The translations under genes were made by a program, and so were the position numbers. From the NCBI GenBank assembly GCA_018907035.1, contig JACCIC010000300.1:342501-406500 (forward strand): a DNA stretch of 64,000 nt. The letters run 5' to 3'. The DNA is from Sycobia sp. Sy_11. Its lineage: Eukaryota > Arthropoda > Insecta > Hymenoptera > Epichrysomallidae. This document shows, in pieces, positions 22,155-33,652 of this stretch (positions within the stretch are counted from its first letter, which is position 1; every line of letters starts with the position of its first letter). The notes under the pieces were generated by a model, which saw only the letters and a list, made by a program, of their open reading frames with translations, was not told the DNA's origin and ran no database searches.

Positions 22155-23900
22155 CGAGCGTTAAAACGTCATAGACCAGTCGTAAAACACACGTTTCGTC
22201 TCTCGATTCGACCGAAACTGTATATAACTTTTAAATTCTTCGATGCCCCTCTATCGAGACTATTTACCGTACAGCGTGGATCCTTCGAGACGGCGAGAAC
22301 ATCGGCGGCCGTGGGTAACGGACTCGGGATTCGATTCGTAAAGGTGAATAGCCGATCAACTTCATAATGAGTTCCGTAAAAAAAGGTTTTGACATAACTA
22401 ACGTTCACATAACCACAGTGCAGCACGAAGGTATTACTTTTACACTTCGTGAGATTGTGAAGTTGATTCGCGAAGTCAAGAAAAATTTTTTTTTAACGAA
22501 AATCCTTCAAGCTGACCGGTGAATTCGACGAAGGAATAACATTTAAGCCAAACATTATCTAATAATTTATCTAGAATCAACGAAAATTTATCGTAACACA
22601 TTTTTACATTAAAAAAGTTATTCATATTTCCTTGATGGATAGAATACTATTGACATGGAATTGGATTATCACAGTTGAGGGAGGTGGGGGGGGGGGGTAA
22701 AATCTTATGGATTAAGCCCATATCTCGATAAACAACCGTATCTTGAGATACTATTGTCAGTCAAGTCAATCGCGCGGATTGAATTCCAATAACGGACGGA
22801 TCGGCTTATAAAGCGGAATTTCTAAACTGGGGGAAAAAAAAAAAAAAAAACAGCTGCGTTTTCAGCCGGTGGCGAGAGCCTCGCTGCCGCCTAGCCCAAA
22901 ATAATACGCGCACGGTCGCGCGGACGATCCGCCACGGCCAACGCGACGCCCAGCAAAATCGCCCGACGACTTTACGAGAGCCATTTTTGGAGGGGCGGGT
23001 GGCGCTACGCAGTTCCGCCCGAAAAGCTTATCCGAAAGGCTGCTTTTACGTTTGGAACAATGGACGGTCGTTTTCGCGCATCGTGTAAAAAGAAAAAACA
23101 AAAAAAAAAAAAAAAGACTCCCTTATTTTTTCGCTTCTTCCGAAAACGTTGAAAAATCCCGTCGTTGGCATTAGGTTCGTCCGAGACTCCCGTCGTCGAC
23201 CAATGATTTTTCCTTTCGCGCGCGAGCGTGTCGCTATTAATCCCGGCTGCCACGTTCGAAAAGCAGCGTATTTTCGCAAATCGACGATTGCATCGAAATT
23301 TGCCAGTCTCGTTCAATTGCAATTGAGTTGCTCGTTGTAATTATGAAAAATTTCAAGCATTTAAGATTTTCTCGGCTTCTTCGAATCTTTCCAGGTTGCG
23401 CGTAGGCGACGATGCAATTGCAATGGATATACGAGAATTGAAAGAAAAAAATTGAAAGAAATTCAATTCTGTGACGTGAGAAACACGTGGTAAGTAACGC
23501 GGTAAGTCCATTGTGCTCTTGCAATTTACGTTAATTACCTTTGCATCAACTTAGCCAAGGTGTTTGGCGGGGGGTAAAAAAAATTCCTTTTATCGAAATG
23601 TCCGACTGTGTCTTTGTAAACTTGGGGCGCCGTGACCTTGGAGAACGACCACGTATATAACCACACGCCCTCGTTTGACATTTCAACGTGTGAAATTTCT
23701 GTCTGGATTATCGCTTCAAAAATTCCAAGATTTATGAGAAATTAATTTGGCACAGAATTAAATTAATAATTCCGACCAGCACTCAAATGTTTCTGGATGT
23801 AAACGTTACTCCATTCTCAGGGTAGGTAAAAATTCTCTGGAGCTACAAGATACATTCGGTTGAATTTCGTCAATCAGTAATTTTGCGAAAGAAGCAATCG

Positions 23901-23918
23901 TATCCTAACGTTAGGATA
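23901..23918. other. 18-bp perfect palindrome
   Basis: TATCCTAACGTTAGGATA is self-complementary across its full length, centred on CG. It could be a dimeric protein-binding site, but no factor is assigned. Confidence 0.7.
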
Positions 23919-24188
23919 GCTTTGAAGCCTAAACCTCGACAGGGGGTCGTATTTGACGGGGGGGGGTGGTAATTAAAACTCCTCGTTACAACGGGGCATA
24001 AAGCGTAAAACGTATAAAAATCAAATCAGAATTTTCATTTATCATCGCTCGAATCTATATATAGTTTCGATCAGCGCAATCGACCGTTACCGAAACGTCA
24101 AAGGCGAATATGAGATCGGCGCAAATTTCAAAACGCTCCCAGTCTCGGCCGGGAAGCACGCGTATTTGCAAGAGTCAGAGAGAAACAC

Positions 24189-24189
<1 letters not shown>

Positions 24190-24240
<51 letters not shown>
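24190..24240. repeat. (GA)n array
   Basis: About 25 GA units. Confidence 0.95.
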
Positions 24241-24243
<3 letters not shown>

Positions 24244-24569
24244 ATAGCGCAGCGAGTGCATGGATTCTTAATTTATTCCCCGGCGCTTTTTGCGTCAGGC
24301 CTATATAGCGCGCGCGAGCGCAGTCAGGGAGGGAGGGAGGGAGGTGGGGAAAAAAAAAGAAAAGAACGCAGCCCGAGAGCCAAAGGCATTTTTCCGATGA
24401 AAACCTATAATAATGGAGGTTTACGTCATAAAAGTATCGCTGTAATTACCAGGCGGGATGATGATTAGGCCTCCGGAGGAAAACTTGAATATATTTATGT
24501 CAAGGTAACTTTCCTTCTCGGTCCGACAGATCGACGCGGTGGCTTCGGGTAAGGATAGCGCGCCTCGCG

Positions 24570-24573
<4 letters not shown>

Positions 24574-24630
<57 letters not shown>
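24574..24630. repeat. (TA)n array, about 28 units
   Basis: Perfect TA run. Confidence 0.95.
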
Positions 24631-24633
<3 letters not shown>

Positions 24634-24954
24634 GACGTATTATAATAGGCAAAGGAATGATAGTCACTGTATAATTTCGCGATAGACGTCGAGCGTCGGC
24701 ACGCGGTGTGCATCGAGCGGCACTTATGAGTGGGGCTTTTTTTTTCTTTCTTCTATTGTTTTTTTTTTCTTTTTTTTTTCGTCCTGCAAGTACGCGTACC
24801 AAGGTATAGCATTAAGCAAATTTCTATATAATTTGTATCTTTTATACTTATACACTAATTAATCACGCATCGGCCGAGAGAGTAATAAAATCCTTTGAGC
24901 GTGCATTAGATCATAAATAAGATATTGAGCTTCAATTATGTAATATTCATTCAA

Positions 24955-24956
<2 letters not shown>

Positions 24957-24999
<43 letters not shown>
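24957..24999. repeat. (TA)n array, about 21 units
   Basis: Perfect TA run in a locally AT-rich setting. Confidence 0.95.
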
Positions 25000-25002
<3 letters not shown>

Positions 25003-25462
25003 GATATTTTAATAATAATCCTTCTTGTTCATTTATAATAATCGTAATACTAAAAATAATTTACGTACAGGGTACATTGTACAATGTAGAAAATTTTTCT
25101 GGGCCGATCATTTAAGTCAGAGTTTAAAATCTAAAAGTGTGATATATATTCTTCTAGAATTTAAAAATTAAACTCCCTTTACGTATTAAAAAAGAAAACA
25201 AGGACAAGCGTCCTGAGATCCTCCGCCATATTTAATTATAATAACGCACAAATAACATGATATCGACATGCGCACCGTCCGCGCGCGATGTCGCGACGGA
25301 CTATAAGTTTGCACGAGTTCAATGTGTACTTCGTGAAAAGCGAGGACCCGTTCAAACGAAGGGGCTGGAGGAATAAATATACGGCAAATAAAAAAAAAAT
25401 TAAAATAAAAGTGTAAAGAATATACAAAGGGAGCTCGCAATCGAAGCCGCTGAATGTTACGC

Positions 25463-25465
<3 letters not shown>

Positions 25466-25515
<50 letters not shown>

Positions 25516-25575
25516 TATATATGTACATATATATATACATATATATATGCATATATCTATGTATATGCATATATA
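25466..25575. repeat. (TA)n array with degenerate tail
   Basis: About 23 perfect TA units (25466-25512), followed by about 60 bp of TA with periodic G and C substitutions, as in an ageing array. Confidence 0.9.
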
Positions 25576-25725
25576 GATTTTCTCCAAAACTTTGGCCCAA
25601 GACGCGGAGAAGGAAAGGCAAAAATAAAAAAAAAGAATGCAGCAAAACACATCGGTCTTGCCGAGTTTTACCGAGGTCGAATATATATACATATGTATAT
25701 ATACACCTATATATACATGCACGCT

Positions 25726-25727
<2 letters not shown>

Positions 25728-25778
<51 letters not shown>
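25728..25778. repeat. (TA)n array, about 25 units
   Basis: Perfect TA run. Confidence 0.95.
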
Positions 25779-25780
<2 letters not shown>

Positions 25781-26052
25781 TGGCGGCTCGATTTGAACTT
25801 TCCGAGGCGGACGCCCGCGTCTCTCCTCGCTCGAAGGCTTTTAACTTAAACTCGATCCGCCGCTGAGTATAGCGGAGGGAAGAAAGGAGAGTCCAAAGAG
25901 AAGGAGGCGGAGGAGGAGGAGGAGAAGAAAGAACTTGAAGGGAGCGAGGTGGGCGGGGGAAGATGGAGGGGGGGCGCGCTCACGAGGCGACCCAACTCTG
26001 TCGGCACGAGCGCGGGCAACTTCCATGCCATCGAGCCTCTGCCGTCTCTCCC

Positions 26053-26060
<8 letters not shown>

Positions 26061-26085
<25 letters not shown>
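26061..26085. repeat. (CT)n array
   Basis: About 12 CT units within a longer CCCTCT-rich tract from about 26043. Confidence 0.85.
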
Positions 26086-26092
<7 letters not shown>

Positions 26093-26480
26093 CCTCGCTC
26101 TCTATCTCGCTCCCTCGTCATTTCCGAATAGCGCTTCCATGCGCGCGCGGGCTCATGGCGGAGAGCGAGAGAAAAAGAGATAGAGCGACCGAGAGAGAGA
26201 AAGAGAAAGAGAGAAGGAGAGAAGCCGCGAGCGAAGGGGGCAGGGTATATAGGGGACGCGGGAGGGGGGGGGAGACCGGGATGGAGGGAGAAAGAAAGAG
26301 AGAGAGAGAGAGAGAGAGCGAGAGAACAAGAGAGCTGGAGAAAGAGAACTGGAATCGGAGGGGAAAAACGTCGAGAACGCCGAGGGAGCGTTGTATACCT
26401 ATATGTGGCGCGCCATCATCGTGTCCGCCGCGACACGGCAGCCATGCTCTCTTTCGTATATATATTATCCGTATATATAC

Positions 26481-26482
<2 letters not shown>

Positions 26483-26520
<38 letters not shown>
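26483..26520. repeat. (TA)n array, 19 units
   Basis: Perfect TA run. Confidence 0.95.
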
Positions 26521-26525
<5 letters not shown>

Positions 26526-26660
26526 CTTGGGCAAAACCAGGCAGAGCGGTGCGACCTTTCCCTTTTGGACTACCGTATATACAGTTAAAGGACTGTTTCC
26601 ACTAGTCACATGCACCGACCGCGTACCATGCCGGTCTTTCGACTGCCTCGAATGAAATTT

Positions 26661-27790
26661 AAAAAATTAATTTTGCTTTTTGTTTAATATATATATATAT
26701 ATATACACGTTGTATCCGATGCAGCCCTCGGTAATTTTAAGAAAAATAACTTATAAATGTTGCTCATTTGTAAGGTTGCGTATCGATCCGCGTCTGTTTG
26801 TATAAGAAAACTTCTGATATGAATATTTCACTCAATCTGTTATCAAGAATGTAATAATGTTTGATTGATGTTGACCACTTAATCTCACTTGAAAATGAAG
26901 AATTGTAATATATATCCAATGTGAATTGACGCGTGAAAATGAAAATGGTACTTTAATAAGCAACCGTCTTTAAGACTAAGTTTTTTTTTTTAATATACTG
27001 TTTTTTTTTAATAGAAAATTTCATTGATACCCAAAAGAAGTATAATTATACCTGTATCAGTCCCAAATTTTATCGTGCGTCATACAATAAGTGTTCTATT
27101 ACATTAAACGCATTGATATTATAAGGTATCTCGAGATAGCATTAAAATAAATTTATCCTCAAGATTTCTATTCAAGACCATATAAAAAAAATAGATAATT
27201 CATTGCCCCCATCAAATCGTATAATACGTTTAGTCAATCAATTTCAGATTTAAAAAATTTGCCAATATTTTCAATATCAATGTATTTGCTAAAAATATTC
27301 ATATTATTATTATTTTTCATTAGGCTTTAACGAGCCTTTTTCTTTAATCTCGCCGATAATGCCATTATGTATGCCAAGGGGCGGAATTAAAAAAAAAAAA
27401 ATCATAATAATAATCATAATAATAATAATCATTTCTCTGTTGAAATTCATTCCGATATAATATATCTTAAGCAAATTACGGCGTTTTCAATTATATCCGA
27501 ACGGTAGTCACTAGTCTACGTGTACATACATCCACACACGCACGTGCACGCGCACCAGCGCTTGGACACATACACTCATAGATCGTATACACACGCACAT
27601 ATGTATATACGATCGTCGACAGAGAAAGAAACAATATTGTTTTATCGACAGTTACGAAGCTTAGAAGTAGCAATAAAACTTGTTAATAAAAAAAAAGCAA
27701 CTCGAGCGTATAAATATAGCAAATACAAAGATATATATATATATACATATACACATATGTATTCGTAAGCGATGATTTCTAAAATTGCTA
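26661..27790. other. AT-rich spacer
   Basis: AT-rich, with a short TA run at 26687-26705, T-rich stretches near 26980-27010, an (ATA)n-like stretch near 27402-27430 and CA-rich DNA near 27525-27600. No gene is seen. Confidence 0.7.
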
Positions 27791-28144
27791 CATTGCCCCT
27801 GTGGGTGTACGGGCTGTGACTCCCCTCTCCCTCCCGCCCCGAATAAATCCAATAGAACCTTAAACAATCCGAATGTGCCTGGGAGTCGTAAAAATTTATG
27901 AACGATATTTAGAGAAAGTGTAAACATTGACATCAGCCCGCCGCGACTGGACGAACTTCTGTTCGCCGTTCTCGCTCCCAACCCTCTTTTACCCTTCCTC
28001 CTTCGTTTCCTCCTACCCATCCTCCTCTTCCTCCTTCTTCTTCGTCATTTCTTTTCCTGTGCCCTCGCGCGCGCGCGCGCGGCCAACTGAAAAAGTCATT
28101 CGAACCGTGTACACGCGCCTCTGCTCCCCTTTGATGTACAGAGC

Positions 28145-28146
<2 letters not shown>

Positions 28147-28185
<39 letters not shown>
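28147..28185. repeat. (TA)n array, 19 units
   Basis: Perfect TA run. Confidence 0.95.
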
Positions 28186-28189
<4 letters not shown>

Positions 28190-28309
28190 TACCACTATAT
28201 ACTACACGCCCATCGAACCAAAATAACCGAGGCCTCTGCTTCTCTCTGTCTGTCTCCCTCTTCCGTCTCTGCCGCGAGTATCGTTATATATACGTAGATA
28301 TATGCTTAA

Positions 28310-28312
<3 letters not shown>

Positions 28313-28351
<39 letters not shown>
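28313..28351. repeat. (TA)n array, 19 units
   Basis: Perfect TA run. Confidence 0.95.
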
Positions 28352-28354
<3 letters not shown>

Positions 28355-28771
28355 CTTTTGATTGCAAGTTTGCAAAAAAAAAAAATCTCCAGAGGAGGAA
28401 AATTTTTCCCGGCAATGCCGAGCCCCGCTGCTTGCTGCGTTCTCCACCCCTCCCCCACCCCATTCGAAATCCCGCCGGCTCCGTTCCTCCGCCACCCTCT
28501 CCCGCCACCCTCGGTCGTCATGCCGATGTCAATGACTTTAACAAAGACGCCGCGAGCGCGCCGCAGCTGACGATGGGAGCCGCTGCGAGAGGCGCGCGGA
28601 TATTAAGGAGGCGCGCCTAGGAAGCGGGTCAGTCCCTACTATCTTTCTCGCTCCTCCGCAGGGTCTCGCGCGGGAGTTGCGTTCTCTCTCTCTCACTACT
28701 CCTCGACGAGGTTTACGAGGAATAATGATTGCCTACTTGTAGCGTGAGCGCGGGGCTCACTCCTGTACGTA

Positions 28772-28775
<4 letters not shown>

Positions 28776-28825
<50 letters not shown>
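28776..28825. repeat. (TA)n array, 25 units
   Basis: First of two TA arrays separated by 77 bp of GC-rich sequence. Confidence 0.95.
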
Positions 28826-28827
<2 letters not shown>

Positions 28828-28901
28828 CGCGAATCTCCTCTCTCTCATACCGTCGTGGGAAATATTTATTTTCCCCGACGCGCTGCAACGCGACCGTGTG
28901 T

Positions 28902-28902
<1 letters not shown>

Positions 28903-28950
<48 letters not shown>
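28903..28950. repeat. (TA)n array, 24 units
   Basis: Second array of the pair. Confidence 0.95.
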
Positions 28951-28951
<1 letters not shown>

Positions 28952-29007
28952 GTACCCATGTATATGCGCGCCGGCGGCACCTTAATTGCTCTTAAAAGCC
29001 GACGATG

Positions 29008-29038
<31 letters not shown>

Positions 29039-29322
29039 AAGCGCCGCGCGCTCATCGCGCTGCCCATGCTCCTCTCTTCCGTCGCCGCTACTTTTTGCCG
29101 GTTTTTTACGCACGCACACGCGTATACTTATAGTACCCCCCGCCCTCCCGCCTCGCTACGCCGGATGGCTAAACCAGCGCCGAAGTTCCGTTTTGGGGCA
29201 TGGCGCGGCGCTGAGAACCCGTGCGATGGGCGCGCAAGCACGCAAGTACCCCCGTTGCGTTGATTGACCCCCGTCGAGCCTGCCGATAAATTAATGCCCC
29301 CGAGAGCGCGTGCATTATATAT

Positions 29323-29328
<6 letters not shown>

Positions 29329-29378
<50 letters not shown>
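29329..29378. repeat. (TA)n array, about 25 units
   Basis: Perfect TA run after an ATTATATT-type leader. Confidence 0.95.
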
Positions 29379-29379
<1 letters not shown>

Positions 29380-29614
29380 AGGCTCGGTGCGATATTACGG
29401 TGCATTCGAGCCGGGCCGATGGGAGGAAAATCCTCATGTGCCGCGAGGGAGGTATTGGGAGGGGGGGGGGTACTCTCATCGAGCGTGCGACGAGACGACA
29501 ATGAAGAAGGAAGGTGACTACTATCAACAGTCGACTCTCCAATCATGCAAATTGGGCGAGCCGAAAGATTGCGGAATTTTCGACTATTTATGCACTCTTC
29601 AGCGAGAGGGTTAG

Positions 29615-29626
<12 letters not shown>

Positions 29627-29679
<53 letters not shown>

Positions 29680-29680
29680 G
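29627..29680. repeat. (GA)n array
   Basis: About 27 units with one GG interruption. Confidence 0.95.
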
Positions 29681-30206
29681 GAGAGAGGGACGGAGGTAGG
29701 GAGGGAGGGAGACTGGAGCTGGCAGAAGAAGAAAGGGCGAGATAGAGACAGGCTGGTGTATTAACGGGTTGAATAAAATTTGCAATTTAATAGCTTCGCA
29801 GCCAAGTAGGTCAGTACGCCCAACTTATATATATTTATGTATATATATTATATACGTAGATGTATAGATATCGCTCGTTATCGGCACGAGTTCATTAAAG
29901 TTATACACTATTGCGATTATAAGAATATTGTTTTATATTCTAGATTTCTTTAAAAAAAAAAAAAGATCCAATTCAAGCAGTACAATGCAGAACTCGTGCA
30001 TGCGTTTCATATACAGGAGAGATTTGTACCGTGATCTTATAAAATTTCCCGGTAATTTCTGAATTCGTATCTGCAGCAAAACTAGAAGATAACCAGTTAT
30101 TTTCTAGAGAATTTTTGTTTCGTACGCATGATGAAATAAAAATTGTTTTACTTTGGCCATCTTGATTAAAAACTAACTTAGTATAAACTTAAAGGCAAAG
30201 TGGAAT

Positions 30207-30766
30207 TTTGGGTTCGGAGGCCGTCGTCGGTCAGAAAGTCGTTAAAAGTCCTTTCTCTATAAGGACAAAATGAATGACACTGAATTATTGAATCGACGTA
30301 AAAAGCCATTTTTTCCTACTGACCCTTACCTACTTTGTATACACAGCGAACATTTTAATGGAAGGATCATGAGGTATTGTTTTTAATTTGCAAATATTAG
30401 AAAAGTGAATTCTCCCTAAGATGTAACGAAAATCTAAAGAAATTTTACAACGGATTCTGTCAAATTTTGGATATAACAATATTGCAATTTGTCTAAGATG
30501 AAGAGAAATAGGAGGGCTCTTAGATGTAGATGATAAATTTCGTCCAGATTAGGCGAGATACCCGTGCAAGTAACAAAGTGTCGTATTTTATGAATGGGAC
30601 AACGTTAAGATCAAAATGTTAACAGGAGCCATTCTGTAAGTAATCAAAGTTGCCTCTTTCAATTCGTCCTAAACACGCAATCCACTCGTCGGAGTCTCAA
30701 CTTCTCAATTCTATCCACAGGGCTGTAGACGCACCTTGAACATCAGCCCACCCCTCCGAACCCAAA
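30207..30766. repeat. Inverted 14-mer pair bracketing the THAP-like relic
   Basis: TTTGGGTTCGGAGG on + at 30207-30220 recurs as its exact reverse complement at 30753-30766. The two copies lie 532 bp apart and enclose the THAP-like fragment. A shared inverted 14-mer at this distance is unlikely by chance and could be the remnant of transposon ends, but no target duplication was found. Confidence 0.3.
30270..30386 (+). pseudogene. THAP-domain-like fragment, 38 codons
   Basis: From ATG at 30270 to TAA at 30384-30386 the frame contains NRRKKPFFPTDP followed by LLCIHSEHF. THAP zinc-finger domains (C2CH; DNA binding in P-element-type transposases and host THAP proteins) typically show a basic stretch, a Pro a few residues later and a final CS.HF-type motif. 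Here the pattern is kept, but the Cys of the last C-x2-H pair would be replaced by His, and the upstream C..C pair and the conserved Trp are not found. The frame is closed by a stop about eight codons upstream. I infer a decayed fragment of a THAP-containing transposase or gene. A chance resemblance remains possible. Confidence 0.25.
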
Positions 30767-30878
30767 TCAACCCCCTAAATATTTTCCACCCAATGCCTAC
30801 CTCTACGACGGGTATCTTACTTGGCGTGGAAAAATTACATGAAACAAATCCAGCCAACGTCCACGCACATCGTATGTA
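30673..30878 (+). CDS. Exon-like open frame, unknown product
   Basis: Open for 67 codons with no in-frame ATG until late. Within it, a polypyrimidine tract ending in CCACAG (acceptor at 30720) and a GTAAGT donor (30876) delimit a 155-nt candidate exon (30721-30875). Only this one frame stays open across it. Third positions are rich in C. The predicted residues (including ISPPLRTQINP and TGILLGVEKLHE) match no family I know. The minus strand is also open here for 66 codons. It could be an internal exon or a relic linked to the THAP-like fragment 290 bp upstream. Confidence 0.2.
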
Positions 30879-30998
30879 AGTACGTTCAAGAAACGCGTTT
30901 GTATAGACCAACAGGACTAAGAACCTTGTGGTCTCCGCCCGCCTCTCCCGCCTACGACGCGCCTATATGTATCGAAAAAATTGCACATCCCCGAGCTG

Positions 30999-30999
<1 letters not shown>

Positions 31000-31041
<42 letters not shown>
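31000..31041. repeat. (TA)n array, 21 units
   Basis: Perfect TA run. Confidence 0.95.
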
Positions 31042-31043
<2 letters not shown>

Positions 31044-31188
31044 TATGTATATATAGATAGATATGTGCCATTACACGAAATTCCAGATTTTTATTATATC
31101 CCTTCATCCACCAACCCTTGGATCGCCGCTCGGCGCAACCCGCAACAGCTCCGAGCTTATAAATATAGTTTCTCGGCTAGGGGCCACA

Positions 31189-31191
<3 letters not shown>

Positions 31192-31225
<34 letters not shown>
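31192..31225. repeat. (TA)n array, 17 units
   Basis: Perfect TA run. Confidence 0.95.
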
Positions 31226-31227
<2 letters not shown>

Positions 31228-31417
31228 CACACGCCGCGAGAAAAATTTCATTTTTCCATTAAAGGCCCGACGCACCGCGCAAAAAGAAAAGCGCGCCGAG
31301 AACGGTATATAGGCGCTCGCAATCGCGAGTAGCTGGCGTGTGTGTGTGTGTGTTTGGCACTGGCTGCTGCCGTGCCCCCGTGCGCAGATCGACGACTCTA
31401 TATATATATGTGTATAC

Positions 31418-31419
<2 letters not shown>

Positions 31420-31465
<46 letters not shown>
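31420..31465. repeat. (TA)n array, 23 units
   Basis: Perfect TA run followed by TG. Confidence 0.95.
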
Positions 31466-31468
<3 letters not shown>

Positions 31469-31749
31469 TGTGTGTGTGCGCGCGCGGAAGAAAAAAGAGC
31501 GCGTGCACCGCCATAGGCTTGCGCGGACGCCGCGGCGATAATATTTTCCCAGGGCGCCGAGTCTGAGAAAGCGGCCGACGCAGAACTCCTCCCCCCTCTC
31601 TCTCTCTCTCTCTTTCTCTCTATCCTTCTCTCTGCTGAAAATTGCCCGGCGTTTCGGAGGATTTTTACGAGCGCGCGCTCATTTCCAAGCGACGCGCGCG
31701 CTCTGTATGTGTGTACGTATATATCTATATACGTAGTACACGTATATCC

Positions 31750-31764
31750 ATATATATATATATA

Positions 31765-31820
<56 letters not shown>
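31750..31820. repeat. (TA)n array with one TTTA break
   Basis: About 34 units, split by TTTATTTA near 31767-31774. Confidence 0.95.
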
Positions 31821-31821
<1 letters not shown>

Positions 31822-31876
31822 GTTCAATATACAGCAACGCGACAGCTGCTCGTGCACGCGGCTCGTGTATAGGTAG

Positions 31877-31879
<3 letters not shown>

Positions 31880-31924
<45 letters not shown>
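31880..31924. repeat. (TA)n array, 22 units
   Basis: Perfect TA run 60 bp after the previous array. Confidence 0.95.
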
Positions 31925-31926
<2 letters not shown>

Positions 31927-32135
31927 TATATAAACGTACGTATACAAAATACCGCCCGCGGAATTCACGAGGAGGATAATCGTGATTTCGGAATCTTTTT
32001 CGGGCCGCGCGGTCGGGGCGATGCCGCACGAGCTATAACACGATAGCGCCGCCTCCTCCTCGCTCCCCACCGCTTCATCCCGCATCAACCGACCGACGTG
32101 AGGCTCGCGAATTCGCGCGCGCGAGACTTTGAAGT

Positions 32136-32142
<7 letters not shown>

Positions 32143-32187
<45 letters not shown>
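32143..32187. repeat. (TA)n array, 22 units
   Basis: Perfect TA run. Confidence 0.95.
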
Positions 32188-32189
<2 letters not shown>

Positions 32190-32360
32190 AGGCACGCGAG
32201 ACAAGTTTTATTTCGAGCAATATCGTATGAGATAAAGCGTATGTACGGGCACCTGTGGAAAGTCTGTGAAAATAATAGTTTGAGCTGGCTCTTAAGCATT
32301 TCACCTTTTGAAAGCATAAGCTTCGGATATTTCTACAATTTGAAGAAAAAAAGTCTGTTA

Positions 32361-32449
32361 TCAAGTAAATATTTTCTTATTTCATAGCAAGTAAATTATT
32401 TTCCGAAATTGAGAAAGTATCTTCTTAAATGAAGGCAATATTTACTTGA
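32361..32449. other. 89-bp segment with 13-bp terminal inverted repeats
   Basis: TCAAGTAAATATT at the left end is exactly complemented at the right end. It may be a very small MITE or a chance hairpin. No clear target duplication. Confidence 0.3.
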
Positions 32450-33139
32450 CACAAGAAGAATCCACTTTAATCGAACCAGGCCGTCTCAACTTAAAAAAAA
32501 AAAAAAACCGATTTACTCGGTACTAAACAGGTAAATATTTGCCTGATATCGTAAAATTTCTCTTTGACCGTACGGTCGAGCAGGACCCGCTCGCACCTTG
32601 CGCCCGGAGGGAGGGGATCGGAGAATCGATGGGAGCGCGCTCGTCGCAGTCGAAATAACATCGGCTCTTGAATTATAATATTTTTGTATGTGCCCGATTT
32701 ATTACTTTGCAGTATTTAAAGGAAAAAACTCGTTCGACTCGCGGTTCTCTCCGCTTTAAGCGTAACGGTGGGAAAAAAACGTACACAATTAGTCACTGGG
32801 AATGTTAAACTTTTCCAGGAGCCCAAGGTATTGAGACTGGACGAGAGAGAAAAAAAACTGGATAATAGCTGACGGAGAGAGTAAAGTATATGGAATTATG
32901 GCGATCTGATTTTCTTTTTGATTATTATGAGTCCAATAATATATATATATATATACGCCATAGCCTTGGCGCAATAGTGACGGTTACATTATGCATCTCC
33001 CAGCATAACAAAAATAAGCATGCGCGATAACCTTGGAATACGGTAGAACATGAAAAATAAATTTCGCGTTTATGCAGTTCATATAATTTATCTATTTCGG
33101 AAGAATCCCTTCTTTCATGTTAAATGTATCCTTTTTTAA

Positions 33140-33144
<5 letters not shown>

Positions 33145-33185
<41 letters not shown>
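33145..33185. repeat. (TA)n array, 20 units
   Basis: Perfect TA run. Confidence 0.95.
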
Positions 33186-33192
<7 letters not shown>

Positions 33193-33549
33193 AAATACAT
33201 GTTACTTTGTTGCTCGATTCAGTTTTCACCGCCGCAGAAATAAAGAAAGAGGAGGGGGGGGGCTATATCACGTTTGTGCACGGCGCGGATGCACAAGCCG
33301 CATCCTCTATATTCTCGAGCAGACCTATTGAAATGTCTAATCTTAGATCTTACACGCGGACCTATAAAACGTATATTTGCGAACGTAGTCGCGCCTGAAT
33401 ACCCGTCGTGTATATATTCGGCCAAAAAAAGAGGGGGGGGGAGAGAGATGGGCTGACGGCGAAATTCTAAGATCGACCTCTCCAAGTTACGGACTCGTTC
33501 GAACGGGATTCTAATCCGAAATCGAAATTTCAAGAATTATTATATAATC

Positions 33550-33652
33550 ATGAGAAAGAATCGACTGACATTGCCGATAATCGTGTTGTTATTTTTACTG
33601 TTAAAAAAACTGCGCTGCTCGATTGGAAATAGTTCATATACGAATGAAACAG
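33550..33652 (+). CDS. Candidate first exon with hydrophobic N-terminus
   Basis: I do not recognise the protein. ATG at 33550 begins 34 codons: a basic start (MRKNR), a hydrophobic stretch (LPIIVLLFLLL), a KKLRC segment and a hydrophilic tail with an NSSYTNET sequence holding two potential N-glycosylation sites (NSS, NET). The frame ends at CAG|GTATTA (GT at 33653-33654), again in phase 1, as in the candidate exon at 4241. It could be a signal peptide or signal-anchor exon, although the KKL after the core is atypical. The frame is also open upstream of the ATG, so the start is not fixed, and the donor is weaker than the one at 4314. Confidence 0.25.

Larger units (their letters stand above)
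21141..24160. other. AT-rich block with a GC-moderate insert
   Basis: Mostly AT-rich and repeat-poor. Contains a short TA run (about 21932-21960), a T29 run (22124-22152), a G run near 22684-22697, a GC-moderate insert at 22860-23330 and an 18-bp perfect palindrome (23901-23918). A TATATAA motif lies at about 23653. Short frames at 21222-21455 and 22862-23322 lack support. Confidence 0.7.
24161..26660. other. Mixed block rich in TA and GA/CT arrays
   Basis: Contains GA (24190-24240), TA (24574-24630), TA (24957-24999), TA (25466-25512) with a following TA/TG-interrupted tail to about 25575, TA (25728-25778), CT (26061-26085) and TA (26483-26520). No gene is recognised. Confidence 0.8.
27791..29780. 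other. GC-rich microsatellite block
   Basis: Contains a CG run (about 28070-28082), TA arrays (28147-28185, 28313-28351, 28776-28825, 28903-28950, 29329-29378), CT (29011-29038) and GA (29627-29680). No gene is recognised. Confidence 0.85.
29781..30950. other. AT-rich block with possible decayed coding relic
   Basis: No long microsatellite. Holds the THAP-like fragment (30270-30386), an exon-like frame (30673-30878) and an inverted 14-mer (30207-30220 / 30753-30766). Confidence 0.65.
30951..32240. other. GC-rich block with six TA arrays
   Basis: TA arrays at 31000-31041, 31192-31225, 31420-31465, 31750-31820, 31880-31924 and 32143-32187, with a TG run near 31338-31354 and a CT run near 31597-31620. 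No gene is recognised. Confidence 0.85.
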
